This document shows, one piece after another, positions 1 to 12,016 of a stretch of DNA of 27,085 nt. Below the pieces are notes generated by a model that ran no database searches, had not been told where the DNA came from, and saw nothing but the letters and a program-made list of their open reading frames with translations. Both the position numbers and the translations under genes were made by a program. The stretch is from Geosiphon pyriformis (lineage: Eukaryota; Glomeromycota; Glomeromycetes; Archaeosporales; Geosiphonaceae). The stretch's first letter is position 1. The number at the start of each line of letters is the position of its first letter. The stretch spans positions 1,299,381-1,326,465 of the forward strand of contig JAAOMT010000226.1 in NCBI GenBank assembly GCA_016748015.1, read 5' to 3'.

Positions 1-2027
1 TTTTTTTGTGCGAGCGAATCAGCAAATCTCACTTGCAAAGGTAAGCTGGCTCCTGGGAGTTGATATCCGTTGAATTTTTGGATTATTGCAAGGGCCGAAT
101 CACGGTCCTCCATTCTAAAATATAGAGACACGAGAAAATACTAATTTAATCTTAAATTTTGCAATACAAACTCGTTTTTGATATTAAATTTCATGCAGTA
201 AAACTAGAAACTATCTGGTAGCGAATGTCCGTCATCGAGGTTTCTTATATGCGCATAAGGATGATTGGACATTTACATTGTCGATTGTAATTAGTGAATT
301 TATAATAAATACCTTGCAAACCCAACTCCGCGACTTGTGCCATTCGAATCTCTAAGAATTCGATTAGACACAACTTTGTATGGTTTAAACAATTCTTCCA
401 ATTGCTATAGAAAATTTAAGGTCAAACAACGAGATTAATAACCGATGGGGATCAAGAGATTTTTTGGTGAAATTAAGATAATACCTGTTCATTCATTTCT
501 AATGGGAGATTAGAAAGATATATATTGGTTGAAGCCATATCCTGCAAATTCTTCAATCGAGTACTGAAGGATTCCTGTAGTTGAGCCCAAGATATCATAG
601 GATTAATATAGGGAACAAGGCAAAGAAAATAATGCAACCAAAAGATGAATTTTCACAAACATGCGTTTTACACTCACATAACCGACCTTGGCGAAGGATA
701 CTTGCAAACCCAAATGTGTTAATTGTTCAATGGCATGTTTAGCTTGATCCTCACTTTCGTACATCACGAAGCCATAGCCTTTGCAATCCCCTTGCTTTTG
801 ATCTATAATAGCCTTTGAAGAAGTAATTGCGCCATAACTGTATATTGTTTAAGTCGAAAATCAAGTAATGATTATTAAAAGTGTTTAATAGCTTTCCCAG
901 GAATTGGAAGAATATTCTCTTTCACAGATGTTCATGAATTTGTTGATATTCATTATGATAAATTGATATATCGTTACGTAAAAATATTCTTGAAGAAAAT
1001 GAATTAAATTTTCAGCACAATTCATTTTAGCTGTCACATCAGCGTGAAAATATGGGAAGTCAATTCCTTATCTTCTGCTCCATGGATTTTAGTAGTACAT
1101 TAAAAGCCTTCCCTTTATTTCTTTTTATACTCACATAGAGCACATAGCGTGCAATGTTTCGTCTGTAGTGGTAGGTGGGAGTCCCCGAATATATATATTT
1201 GTAGTTTTGGTAGGATTATGATAATTAGGCGGATTGCCAGCTTGCTGTGATCCAGAATTTCTTCGACCATATGTATATTGAGGTGAACGACTACCGCTGA
1301 TCCCACGACTACTATGAAGCGGACCGACTTTAGGAGAGGGAACACCAGGGCCAGGTAAATATTGAGGTGGAGGAGAGTTAGGTGCGGAGGAAGAAGTGTG
1401 AGATAATGTGGGAGACAGGGTGTGCAGAGCATGTATACTGTAAGGCGATTGAGGAGAATATAAGTAGGGTAGCATTTGGGGTGAATGTATGAGGCCAGTT
1501 GGTCCAACTTGTGGTGAAGTCGGATAATAAGCGATTGTTGGACTAGTTGCAGTAAAGTAAGGGCTCAGAGGCTGAGGGGGAAGGGATGGAGAGGAGGCTT
1601 GGGCGTTAAGTGGAGGTGTTCCAGGATAGCCAGCACCATAATCTCCTGGATAGTATTGTGAATACTGAGGGTGCATCCCGTATTGACCATAGGCGGTGTA
1701 ATTTGGATCGTTTGGATCATAGCTTACTGCCATTGTTGCCTGATATGCTTCGACAGCGGTTTGTTCTACATAAGCTGGTGTACCTCCGCCATTAGTATAA
1801 TAAAAGTTTGGGATCGGGGATAAAGGTAAGGGAGACGCGCTGGTATTGTTGGGGTTAGGAGTGTAATCTATAGGACCAGCTGTTTTAACATGTTCTTTTT
1901 CTTTAAGTTTATCAGGAGAGTGATTGTCCTTTTGTTCATTTCCAGATGAAACCACCATTACAGATGTTTCATTTTTTTTTATTTGGGAGTCAACTATTTC
2001 GACAGGGATATCTTTCACTGTAGTCAT
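1..2027 (-). CDS. Two-RRM RNA-binding protein, RBMS/MSSP-like (3' end outside window)
   Basis: Spliced host gene, exons in transcription order 2027-1135, 837-678, 574-485, 404-313 and 114-1. All four introns have GT-AG ends and the joined frame stays open, giving about 449 residues. Residues 1-275 are low-complexity, rich in Pro, Ser, Tyr and Gln, and probably disordered. RRM1 starts near residue 276: RNP2 IYIRGL, RNP1 KGYGFVMY. A linker ([12 protein letters not shown]) follows, then RRM2 from about residue 366: RNP2 IYLSNL, RNP1 RGVGFARM across the exon 4/5 junction. Paired RRMs of this layout occur in RBMS/MSSP single-strand nucleic-acid binding proteins and fungal relatives; a role in mRNA fate is inferred. 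I chose the ATG at 2027 because the frame upstream offers only TTG. The donor of exon 2 could instead lie at 686 (GTCGGT), removing three residues; GTGAGT at 677 is the better site. The stop codon is not in the window. Composition is normal, with CpG present, unlike the repeats beside it. Confidence 0.9.
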
Positions 2028-2844
2028 TTCAAAAGTCTTAAAATTCAAAACATTAGCAAGACAAGAACGGTGTTCTTTATTTTATTTCCGTTGAACTGAC
2101 TGTTTGTTTAGTGTATGGTTTAGGGTTTTGGCTGTTTGATGACATACGTAACTTGTGATACGAGTCATGTTTCAAAGGTTTAGTGTAGCTCTTATTATAT
2201 TTTCGTCACTTCGGTGTCACTCTGTAGAAGTTGTGATAAATTCGGCTTTTGAAAAACTTATTACCTATAATTAGATTTTTTTTTTTTTAAGTCTTCCCGA
2301 AATAAGTTATACATTTGAACAACACCCGTGTTGAAAATTATAAATTGGCTAATCTTTGAGTTTCTTTGCTTCTTTGCTGGGCTATAATCTTGCATAATTA
2401 AAAATTTTTAAGCGGAAGACGCCATCGAGATAGAAAACTTTTTCCGAAAGCTCTTTATGCAAAAATCCAAAATTGTTAGGCGACGAGCGGAAACGCCAGA
2501 GTAATGAAAATTAATTTTTTGTAACTCACCATTCAAGAAAGGAAATTTATAAGTTAATTAAAAACTTCATTATTAGCTTTAGGCATTGTTTAATTAAGTA
2601 AGGTTTGCACATAAGTATTTTCAATCTCACCATCCGAAATTCATGTCTCACAGATCAAAGTATTGATAAAAAACAAACAATAAAAAGGTAAGTCTTGCAT
2701 CATTCGTGCAACCAAATAATTTTACTTGTGGGAAAAAATAAAAATGAATTTGGACGAATGGCATTGAGTTTTTGCCATTAGTTTACTACTTACAGATAAT
2801 AAAATTTTTGTTGATTTTGCATAGTGTTATCATTTGTTTTCAGT

Positions 2845-2845
<1 letters not shown>
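2028..2845. other. Upstream flank of the RRM gene
   Basis: Non-coding flank that should hold the 5' UTR and promoter of the minus-strand RRM gene. It has ordinary composition for this genome and contains CpG (for example around 2418-2500), in contrast to the AT desert that follows. I see no further ORF, RNA gene or convincing core promoter motif. A 5'-UTR intron is possible but cannot be shown. Confidence 0.6.

Positions 2846-2890
<45 letters not shown>
2846..2890. repeat. (TAA)n microsatellite
   Basis: About 15 uninterrupted units of a TAA/ATA trinucleotide. It lies exactly at the border between normal-composition sequence and the extreme AT-rich block to its right. This could be a decayed LINE or retroelement tail, or simple slippage. 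Confidence 0.9.
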
Positions 2891-3858
2891 TAAATTTTGT
2901 TTTTTTACAAATTTCAACATCTTAAATTCTTATTTATTATTTTACAACATTAAAATTAACATTAATAAAAACCTAATATTAAAACTTTAAATTTTAAAAT
3001 TATATTTTTATTATTATTATTTTATTATGTTTTAATAAAATATAGTCTAATTATTAATTATAACATAAAATTCAAAATTTTTACAATTTACATATTTTTT
3101 ATATGTAATTAGTTACTTAAATTGGTTTAAATTAAATCTACAAAAGCAAACTTATTTAATACAGTTATCTTTTTACATAATTATAACCAAATTATTATTA
3201 TTATTAAGAATTAATTTAGCTAATTATATAGTAGTTTTATTTTATATGATTTGGTGCTATTATTGATTATTTTATATTATTATATATTAATTATATTTTT
3301 TTTATGATTAAACCAGTTTTTTAACTTAAATAACAATATAATTTTAAAAACAATAATAATAATTAATTTATAAGTTTTAATTTAAATTTAAAATACAAAT
3401 ATTTCCAAAATTTTGGCAAGTTTTTTATTATAATTTAATTATTTATTTAAATTGAATTAACTTTTAAAAATATAAAAATACAATAAAATAATTAAAAAAA
3501 AAATTTAAAACTTTTTTATAATTTGTTATATATTTTAATTATTGTTTTTTCTAATTTATATAAACAATTTTTTTATAATAATTTTTTTATATAAATAATA
3601 ATTTTTTTGTTAAAATTTTTTAATAATAAATAAAAAATAAACTTAAAATTTTTAATAAAATGTTGTTTTAATTTTTTAATCTTAATTGTTTTTTTTAAGT
3701 AATAGTTAATTTTAAATTATATAATAAAAAAAATTAGTTTTTGCTTTAAATGTTTTTAAATTTTTATAAAAATATTAATATAAAGTTTTTTTAAAAAAAA
3801 TTATCTATTTGACCAAGCTTTAAGTAATAGTTTTGATTTTAAAATGGTTTTTTTATGG

Positions 3859-4456
3859 TTATATAGTAATAATTAATTTGAATAATTAAGTTGTTTTAAA
3901 TATTTATATTGTAAAAATGAATTTGATAGTACTTAACTTTTATAATTATTATTAGATTAAGCATTATTATATTAAAAATATTATTTATAAAAAAAGTTTA
4001 AAGATTATTTAATTAAAAGTTAAAAGTATTCAGATTTATTTAAAAATAAGTGTGTTAATAATTTGGCAGATAAAATAATATTATCTGGTTTTGTATTATT
4101 AATTAAAATTAATAAACATTTTATTATAGTAAATAATAAAATAGTATTTAATAATATCTAATATATTTAAAATTATAAATTAAACTTATTAAAAAGTTGG
4201 TTCTAATACTTAAATTATAAAAAAATAATTGTTTAATAAAATAAAATAAAATAAATTTTTATTAATATAATATTTTAACTTATATATAACTGTTGGTTTT
4301 ATAAATAAATTTTTAATAAATTTGTATATTTACATAAAAACTATATATAAAAAGCTTTTAATAATTATTTATAAAAAATTGTAATTTAAATCTTATTTTA
4401 TTATTATATATATATATTATAAAAAAATTAAGTTTTTAAATCATGTATTTTTATGT
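3859..4456 (+). pseudogene. Fossil LINE: RNase H to C-terminal CCHC region, hypermutated
   Basis: Hidden inside the AT desert. At 3859-3876 the text reads LYSNN*, matching the LYSDSQ-type RNase H strand with Asp to Asn and Gln to stop. From 3935 to 4029 one frame reads NFYNYY*IKHYYIKNII and then YKKSLKII*LKVKS, which matches in order the DFCN-CW-HIVNLI-KDL-VKVKGHSG stretch of the better LINE copies at 8.7-8.8 kb and 13.1-13.2 kb; both stops stand where Trp is expected. After a one-base slip, 4051-4074 reads CVNNLADK (RNase H N-x-x-A-D end). It then continues with INKHFIIVNNKIVFNNI to a stop at 4159. At 4409-4456 the CX2CX7HX3C finger is still visible with both first cysteines now Tyr (codons TAT) and NHVFLC intact. 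It is a different LINE family member from the two better copies, and non-functional. Confidence 0.72.
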
Positions 4457-5386
4457 ATTATTAATTTTAATACTTACAAAAATTTGCTTAATTTACAGAC
4501 TACTATGTAAAAAAAAAATTAATCAATATTAATATATTGTTTTTTTTAATTTTAATATTTTTTTTCTGTTAATATAGTTAATAATATATTATATATAATA
4601 TTATAGTTCAAGAATTTAATAAAAAATTATAAATTATTCAATCATATAATATAATTATAATTTTAAAAAAATAATAATTAATATAATAACAAATATTATT
4701 TTATAATAATAGTAAATACTAAGTTGAAATATCAAAAAAAGAGTATTATAATATGTTTTTTCATAAAATTACAAACATATATATATATATAATAGTTTTA
4801 ATATTAAGAAAAATTATTTTTTTAACTTTTAATTTTTCATTTTAATTATTTTTTAACTTTTATTTTTAATAAATATTTAAAGAAATTTTTAAATTAAAAA
4901 AATAAGAAATAATATTAAAAACTAAATTATTATAATCAACAATATTAAAAAACTTATTTATATTATTTATTAAATAAAAATATTATTTATAGTTAAATTT
5001 CTTAAATAAATAATCTCTAATTAAGATTATTTATATTATTATTATTTATTAATAAAAACTTATTATAAAATTAAAAAAGCACTAAAAACTATTAATATTT
5101 TATGTTTTTAAATTAAAAAAACACTTTAAGCAATTGCAAAATTAGTTTTAAAAAAGATCTCAAAACAATAAATAGATTTTAATTTAGTTTTTAGAAAAAA
5201 ATATATAATTATATAATTAAAAATTAAAAAATAATTTATATTATAATATTAAAAAAAAGTTTTTAATATAAAATTAGCATTATTATGCAAATAAAATTAA
5301 AAAAATAAGAAATAATATTAAAAACTAAATTATTATATTAACAATTAATATATTAAAAAAACTACTATATAATAATAGTTTTATAT

Positions 5387-5430
5387 AAAAACTTGGTTTT
5401 TAAAAAATAATTATAAAAAACCAAGTTTTT
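5387..5430. repeat. 15-bp perfect inverted repeat
   Basis: Arms 5387-5401 (AAAAACTTGGTTTTT) and 5416-5430 are exact reverse complements with a 14-base spacer. It could form a hairpin. In sequence this AT-rich some inverted repeats are expected, but the CTTGG/CCAAG cores carry most of the local G and C. It may be a relic of an element end. Confidence 0.6.
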
Positions 5431-6341
5431 TTTAATAATAATAAATTAACTATTTTTAAAGTAGTTATTTATTATCATATTAATATTTAGTTAATAAAAA
5501 ATAATTACAAAATATTATTAGAAAAATATAACTTATTAATAAATAATAATTATGAAAAAAAAAATATGTTTTATTAAATAAAATTATATATTTATTTAAT
5601 ATTAATAAAACTTTAAAAGTTTTTTTGGTATTTATGTTTTATGTTTATTTTATGCTAATATTATCAGTTAAAAATTTAATAAACTAAATTAAATTAAACT
5701 TTAAATATTATTCAATTTGGTTTAAATTATAACCAAATTTTTAAAATAAATTCAATTTGAGTTTAAAATTAAATCTTTTTAACAAGTTTAAATTCAGTTT
5801 AAATCTGGTTTAAAGTTTACAAACTTGTTTAAGTATGATAATTAATATATAAAACTATATATATAACAATTTTATTTTTTAATTTACCAAAATAAAAATA
5901 TTGTATAATATTATTAAAGATTTAAAATCTAAAATAACAAAATTTAATAATCTAAATAGTCCAAATATTAATTTTTTTAGTAAATATAGTTTTTAAAATA
6001 AAATATAAAACTATTTTAATAAGTTTAAATAAACAAAAAAAAAGCTAAATATATAGTTTCAAAATATATATATAAATTATTTTTTTATAAAACTATAAAT
6101 ATTATTAAATTTTTATAATACTATTTAAAAATTTTTTATTAAATAGTATTTAAATTATTATTTTTATTAAAAATTTAATATTTAAGCATATTAAACTCAA
6201 TTTTTTTATCTTATATATATGATTCATAATTACTTAAAAATTTAAAAATTATTTGTTATTTTTAAACATGTTTTTTTATAAATAAAAATATAATTGTTGA
6301 TATAAATTTTGTTTGAAATTTAGCCAAAATTTTTGTTTAAG

Positions 6342-6390
6342 TTTGATTTAATTTAATAATTTGATTAAACTTAGATTAAATTAAATCAAA
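6342..6390. repeat. 15-bp perfect inverted repeat
   Basis: Arms 6342-6356 (TTTGATTTAATTTAA) and 6376-6390 are exact reverse complements around a 19-base spacer. The neighbourhood, and 5690-5840, is made of loosely repeated TTTAAAyTy-like words. Function unknown. Confidence 0.55.
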
Positions 6391-8412
6391 TATTAAAACT
6401 TTATTGTCAATAATATATTTGTTTCTATAATTTTATAGTATTATCTTAATTAATTTAAGTAATTAATTATATATAGAAAAAACATAAACTATATTTAGTT
6501 TAAATATTTGTTGTTATATTATACTATATAGTAATTAGGTTTTACTTATTAAATATTAATAATAAATAAATAGATAAATAAATTTTTTTGATATTTTTAA
6601 TAATTATTATTTTGTTTATTAATAAAATGCTTTATTTTTATAAATTTTATATTTTATAGAAAACATTAAATATTTATATATAATTTATTTAAATAATATA
6701 ATATAATTTTAGTGTTTAATTATAAAATATTAATTGAAAATTTTGTTAATTTTAAAGATTTTTAATATATATAAAAATTTTTGATAGTTTTTTTAAGTAA
6801 TTTATTTATAAAAAGTTTTTTTTATAAAAAACAAAAATATTAAAATTTTTAAAATATTAATATTTATAATTATAATAATATTTATTATTTTTTAATTGTA
6901 TTATATAAGCTGTTTTTAATTGTAATTAATCTAATTATAATATTTAAATATAATCAATAAAATTTAGTATTGTTTTTTTAAATTTTTAATAAGCTAATAA
7001 TTTTTAATAAAATTAATTTTAAAATATATTTCTTTTTTATTAAATTATTATAATATCAAATTATTTGTTATAATAGTTAAATTACTAAATTGTTTTTTAC
7101 TATTTTTAATTATGTTTAAATTAATTACAAATTTTTAAAAAAATAAAAAATTTAATATTTTTTAATTATTATGATTAAAAGTAATTAATTTAAGTTATTA
7201 AAATTTCAAAAATATTTATGTTAATTATATTAAAACATAAATAAAAAAAAATAAGTAATTTTAATAGAATTTTAATTTATATATATTAAAATTTTAATAA
7301 TATTTTTTTTAAATCAAAATTACTTATATATATATATATTTTTAGTTTTATAAAATAATTTTAAAAATGTTAATATTTTCTTAATTGTAAATATTTTAAT
7401 ATTTAAAAAAAATTAATCTTATAATAAATTTTATTAATAAAAGTTTAATCAATTTAGATTTCAAAAAAACCAATTTAATATTTATTATAACAATAGTAGT
7501 TTTTATATATAATTTTGTACTAATATTATAATTTATAAAAATTTTGAAATTAATTACAAATTTTATTGATATTTTAAAAATATATATAAAAATATTTTAT
7601 AATTTAAAGCTAAATAATTTAAATCTTAATATTTAAAACAATATTAACAATTAAAAATTTTTTATTAATTTATAATTTCTTTTTTAAAGTATTAATTTTA
7701 ATAATAATAATATCTAAATTTTTATAAAAACCAATTTAATAATAACATATTTTAATTATTAAACAGAATTAAAAGATTAAAAATAAAACAAATATAATTA
7801 TATATTTAAAAACCAGTTTAATAAACTTAAAAACAATATAATTAAATAAAAATTTATTAATTTGGTTTTAAAATAAAAAAAACTAATATTATTTTTCTTA
7901 ATAAAAATTAACCAATAAACCAAAATAATATTTAAAAAAAAATTTTTATAATTAGAAATAAATATACTGTACTGTTATTAGCCAAAAAATTTTAATTTTA
8001 ATTTTTTATTATTGTTTTACAAATTTAATTTAACATTAAAAATTTTGTTAAAAATATTATAAAAAACAACAACAAAAACAAAATTAAATATAAAAAACTT
8101 AACAATTTTAAAAATAAAAAAGTAATTTAACAAGTTTAATTTATATAACAATATTTAAAAAAGTTTAAATATAAACTTTATACAAAAAAAATTAATATTG
8201 TATTTAATAATTAATTTTAAACCAAAAAAACTAAAAAACAATTTTAATATAAACAAATTTAATTTTTATGGTTTTATTAAATATTAAAATAAAAACTTAC
8301 TAAAAAACTTTTATTAATTTACATATATTTTTTAAATATTATTAAAAAAAAAATTTTTAGTTTTTATCTAATTTAAATTAATTATTTAAAATTATATATA
8401 AAAACTATTAAG

Positions 8413-8421
8413 ATGTTAAAA
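8413..8421. repeat. Left target-site duplication of truncated LINE
   Basis: ATGTTAAAA, repeated exactly at 9887-9895 after the poly(A) of the LINE tail. A direct repeat bracketing a 5'-truncated, poly(A)-ended LINE is the expected mark of target-primed reverse transcription. Confidence 0.75.
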
Positions 8422-8430
8422 TTGTTTCTG

Positions 8431-9755
8431 TCTGTGATCATCTCTCACAAATTGGTGCTAATAGTTTGTTAGTGTATATAAATGGGTCTCTTAATGGTCT
8501 GGACACAGCTGGTTATAGAGCTGGTGCTGCTGCTTTTTTCAAGGACATTGATTTGAATTTAAGTATTAGTGTATTGAGTTTGATATTATCTACTTTGGCA
8601 GAGTTGCAGGTTATTGTACTGGCTCTGAAGTGTATCCCTTCAATGAGCTCTGTTAAATTGTTTTTAGATAGCCAATCTGCTCTGGATGTCTATAGATCAG
8701 AATTGGGTCTGACATATCCCAACTTTTGTAATCAGTATTGGGTAGAGCATCATTATATTGTCAATGTTATTTACAATAAGAATCTGAAGGTCAGCTGGCA
8801 TAAAGTTAAAGATTATTCTGGTGTTTTAGGGAATGAGCACGCTAACATAATTGCTGGTGACACTTTTCTTTCTAGTTGGCATCTTCCTTCTTGCTTGGGT
8901 CAATGCTTTATAATGGCTGATAGTGGTGTTGTTTCAAGCAATTTCAGATATTTTGTTCATAATATTTATTATTTGGTTTGTTGTACACACTGAAAGGTTG
9001 GTTTTGGTTCCAGGTTTTTGGCAGACAGTTTGCTTTCTGAAGTTGATTGGCTCCATTTATCTTTGGTTTGGCACCCTGACTTGCATATGGCTGCCAATTT
9101 TACCAGCAAACTCTTGGCTAATGCATGTACTTATTTCATGAAAACTCTACACCACTGGCTGCCAGTTGCCATTCAGAAGCATCTTTATAATAGACTCTAT
9201 TCAAGTGTTTTGTGCTTATATTGTAGTAATGTGGAGACATCAAATCATGTGTTCTCTTGTAAGATTGATGATTCTACTTAATGTCAGTTATTGGAATCTC
9301 ATGTGAACTTCTGGAAGGCAACTTCTAGTCTTTCTCATTCTTCTTCAGGTGTATTACAACTGTTATCATTCTGTGTTTCTGACTCCTCTTTGTCCATGGC
9401 TCTTTATAAGGGTTTTGTTTTTGGTGGTTGGTTTCGCAAAGCAGTTACTGTCTTTCAAAATCCCAAAGTTGCTTGTTTGGAAATTGTCAAATTTGTGCAC
9501 TCTCTTAGTCTTGCTTTTAGGAGTGATGTCTGGTCAGTTTGTGCTAAACATTGTGCTTATATGGAGAAAAAAGGATTAATTCCTCTTGATGGCTTGGTTC
9601 TCATCTTGGTTTCTGGTTTGGCCTTAAGATTGTCAGTTATGATGGTCAAATTGCTTGATATTGCCAATGCTTTTGGTGTTTATTTTGGCTTTCACAAATT
9701 TTGTTTGTTTTTTTCAGGCATAAGTAACTTAGTTTCAGTTCACATAGCTGTATAG
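8431..9755 (+). pseudogene. LINE ORF2 C-terminal part: RNase H plus CCHC tail, broken
   Basis: A single frame, opening with SVCDHLSQIGANSL at about 8431. The RNase H core is INGSL (8481-8495), where families have TDGS, so the first catalytic Asp is Asn. It continues with LAELQ (catalytic Glu kept), FLDSQSAL (Asp kept), and KVKDYSGVLGNEHAN where KGHSGVLGNEHAD is usual, so His is Tyr and the last Asp is Asn. A stop TGA at 8992 stands where Trp is expected (TH*KVG), and TAA at about 9279 is a second. Downstream are a W-H-P-D-L-H-M segment and a CLYCSNVETSNHVFSC finger (CX2CX7HX3C, about 9209-9260), then the family's C-terminal domain ending at 9755. The finger is of the kind found at the end of LINE ORF2 proteins. 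It belongs to a different subfamily from the 12-19 kb LINE. No active product is expected. Confidence 0.85.
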
Positions 9756-9886
9756 TGTTGTTTTGATCAGTCTAAATAACTGGTCATATATGGAAAATAC
9801 ATGATTCATGCCTAGTATAGATTATTTCTTTGATGTATAGCACTAGGTAGTGTTTGGACCTTACTTGTAAAGCTAATAAAAAAAAA

Positions 9887-9895
9887 ATGTTAAAA
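9887..9895. repeat. Right target-site duplication of truncated LINE
   Basis: ATGTTAAAA, identical to 8413-8421. Removing the insertion and one repeat copy rejoins continuous AT-desert sequence. Confidence 0.75.
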
Positions 9896-10138
9896 AAACA
9901 AAATTTTTTAACATTACAAAAAAATTTAAATATAAACTTGAAAAAATATTTACTTATTTATTGTTTAACTTTTTTTGTTATTTAAGTAATTAAAAAAAAC
10001 AACAAAAAAAACAGTTAATTTTTTTATAATTAAAAACTTTAAAACTCTTTAAAATAAAACTTAAATAATTTTAAAAATTCAAAATAATTATATTAAATCT
10101 ATTTTTATATGTTGTTTTAATAAAATTTTAAAAAACTC
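9896..10138. other. AT-rich desert, continuation of the left block
   Basis: Almost only A and T, no ORF. By the target-site duplication logic it is the right half of the block that was split by the LINE at 8413-9895. Confidence 0.6.
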
Positions 10139-11765
10139 TCTTATTTTATTTTTATTTTTATTTTTTATAAGTAAAATTCAATTACTATTTAGTATATAAA
10201 ACCAGACTAAATAACTTAGACTAAATATAACTTATGTATTTACTACATATAACTAGTCATTTAAATCAGATAAAACAATACTATACACTTATATAAATAT
10301 TAACAGTATTACTTAACTCATAAAAAAAAGAATACAACATATACCTGCCAAAACTAACAGCAAAAAATTTAATATATCAAACAAACAGATCATTTATCTA
10401 ACAAATATCTTATAAAATTACAAAATAATCCAGATATTATACTACTATCATCAATCAAACCAGCTTTTTTTATATTTATTTATGTTTAAATCTTACAAAC
10501 TAAATCTTTAAATAATGCTTCTTTATCAAATGTTTTACCAATTTAATTACTGCTATAATAGTTTTTTTTTTGAATATCACAATAGTCTCTTTATACTAAT
10601 TTCTTAACACAAAGTCTTTGCAAATCACAGTATACAATCTTATGTCTAATAAACACTTGGAAATAGTCTTTAGAATAATAATAATAAAATTATAAACACT
10701 TACCAAAGAGACCTAAACAGCTAAAGCTCCTATCAAAATTTTTTCACAAATATTAGCATTATTAACACAAGTAAAAATATAATCTGAAATTTAATCTTAT
10801 TACAAAATAAACACAAAATTCCAGAATACAATTTGTCATATAATTTTTTCTTAACCATTATTAACAGCTGTTTATGCATGATTTTCATTAAATAAATACA
10901 CAAATTGGCCAATTCTTTGTTAGTAAACTCAGACAGCATATGTGAATTAGGATACTAAATCTGTATAATAAACACTTAGTTTATTTTTTTAATTAAAGTA
11001 CAAAAGACTACATTATAATCAGAACTAGCTTTCTAATAAGCATAACTAATAAACTTATAAATATTATAAACAAAATAACAAATACAACTGTGTTTTTAGC
11101 CACTACATAATATTTACTTATATCAATAAATAATAAAAAGAAAAAAACAACAGCCACTTTTGCCATCAAGTCAGTTTTAATATTGCCTAAAACATCTAAA
11201 TGATTCTTGACTTTTACTTACTCAACTAAGAAATCTTTATTTTTTATTAAATTAACAATATGTCTTTTTTTTAATTAGCACTAATTGTAAAAATTAAGTG
11301 TAGTAATTTCAGTCTTAAAAATACAAACATTAATAGCAGTTTAATTGTCTAAATACATAATAACTATACAAGAAAAAGAAACACATTCTAAAAACAAAGT
11401 AACAGCCTATAATTTAGTTATTGTAGAAGACAAAAGCCTATAAACAATAGCATTAATGCCTATATTTATAGCTGGAAAATATGTTATAGTCTTATAAGTA
11501 ATTTTAGCTAAACTCATATTTTTTAAAGACTTATCCATGTATATATTAATAGCTTCTAACTAAATCTTAAACAAATTTTTATATACTTCTAAAAACTTAC
11601 TAAAATTTAGAATGTTTGTATTAAAAAAATCATTAACTTCAACAAAACTTGTTTTTAAAGTATTTTTATTATGCAAAAATTATAAAGTTAAAACAAACTA
11701 ATAAAACACAAAATCCCTAAGATCTATTTTATTTAAAACTACAAAAATTGTTTTAAACTAATAAA
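10139..11765 (-). pseudogene. Heavily AT-shifted LINE tail (RNase H to 3' UTR)
   Basis: A decayed copy of the C-terminal third and 3' UTR of the same LINE family as 12017-18923, same strand. Its 3' end is a T-rich run (10139-10168, a decayed poly(A)). The 3' UTR text at 10190-10310 aligns with 12063-12180: 10262-10281 differs from 12136-12155 at seven of 20 positions, all C to T or G to A. At 10930-10750 the minus strand reads LANLCIYLMKIMHKQLLIM, then VKKKLYDKLYSGILCLFC, matching THLI-type text of the 12.65-12.84 kb copy; the CxxC survives but the following His and Cys are lost. The RNase H TDGS site is near 11520-11540 and homology is traceable to about 11765. No CpG was seen in it. Not translatable. 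Confidence 0.82.
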
Positions 11766-12005
11766 AAATTGACTTATTATAATATTATGTTTGATTTTTT
11801 TATTGTTTTTATTATTGTTATTTAATAAATATATTTTAATTATTATTTATTATAATACAATTATAAAAAAATTTAAAATAAATATAGTTTATATTTTTTA
11901 TATATAATTAATATATTAAAATCAGTTTTTTTTATAAATAATAAAGCTTTAATTTTTTTGTTGGTTTTATAATATTGATATTTAATATTACAGATAATTA
12001 AAAAA
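11766..12005. other. AT-rich desert left of the full-length LINE
   Basis: Almost only A and T, no ORF. The 11-bp target-site duplication implies it was joined to the 18935-22570 block before the full-length LINE inserted. Confidence 0.55.
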
Positions 12006-12016
12006 AATATTGGTTT
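12006..12016. repeat. Left target-site duplication of full-length LINE
   Basis: AATATTGGTTT, repeated exactly at 18924-18934. It directly abuts the poly(T) run (12014-12028) that is the complement of the LINE poly(A) tail, so the exact inner edge is ambiguous by a few T. Confidence 0.85.

Larger units (their letters stand above)
2891..8412. other. Extreme AT-rich desert, decayed transposable elements
   Basis: About 5.5 kb of almost pure A and T; for example 3541-3600 holds one G and two C. I saw no CpG in it and no open gene. It is not random: 3859-4456 can be read as a LINE remnant on the plus strand. Residual G/C skew changes along the block. G exceeds C on the plus strand in the left part, while C exceeds G in the right part (about 7440-8400), suggesting at least two elements of different type or orientation. 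Perfect 15-bp inverted repeats occur at 5387-5401/5416-5430 and 6342-6356/6376-6390. The right end is interrupted by a later LINE insertion, and the same block resumes at 9887. Confidence 0.8.
8413..9895 (+). mobile_element. 5'-truncated LINE insertion with poly(A) tail and TSD
   Basis: About 1.46 kb of LINE (8422-9886) between two copies of ATGTTAAAA. The element begins inside the ORF2 RNase H region, so the 5' part, including reverse transcriptase, was never copied. The coding part ends at 9755. A 3' UTR of about 125 bases follows, then AATAAA-like sequence and a run of A (9876-9887). It sits in the AT desert and has much more G and C than its surroundings, so it inserted after the surroundings had decayed. 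Confidence 0.85.

Noticed and set aside
1115-1795. Open frames over the first exon of the RRM gene (1115-1507 minus, 1610-1795 plus)
   Set aside because: They overlap a well-supported exon in other frames and have no recognisable domain.
2891-8412. AT desert as mitochondrial insert or centromere
   Set aside because: No mitochondrial gene motifs were seen and LINE protein order is readable at 3859-4456. A centromeric role cannot be excluded but nothing supports it.
8431-9755. Free-standing RNase H gene
   Set aside because: First catalytic Asp replaced, two internal stops, and LINE flanks with poly(A) and target-site duplication show it is a truncated LINE.
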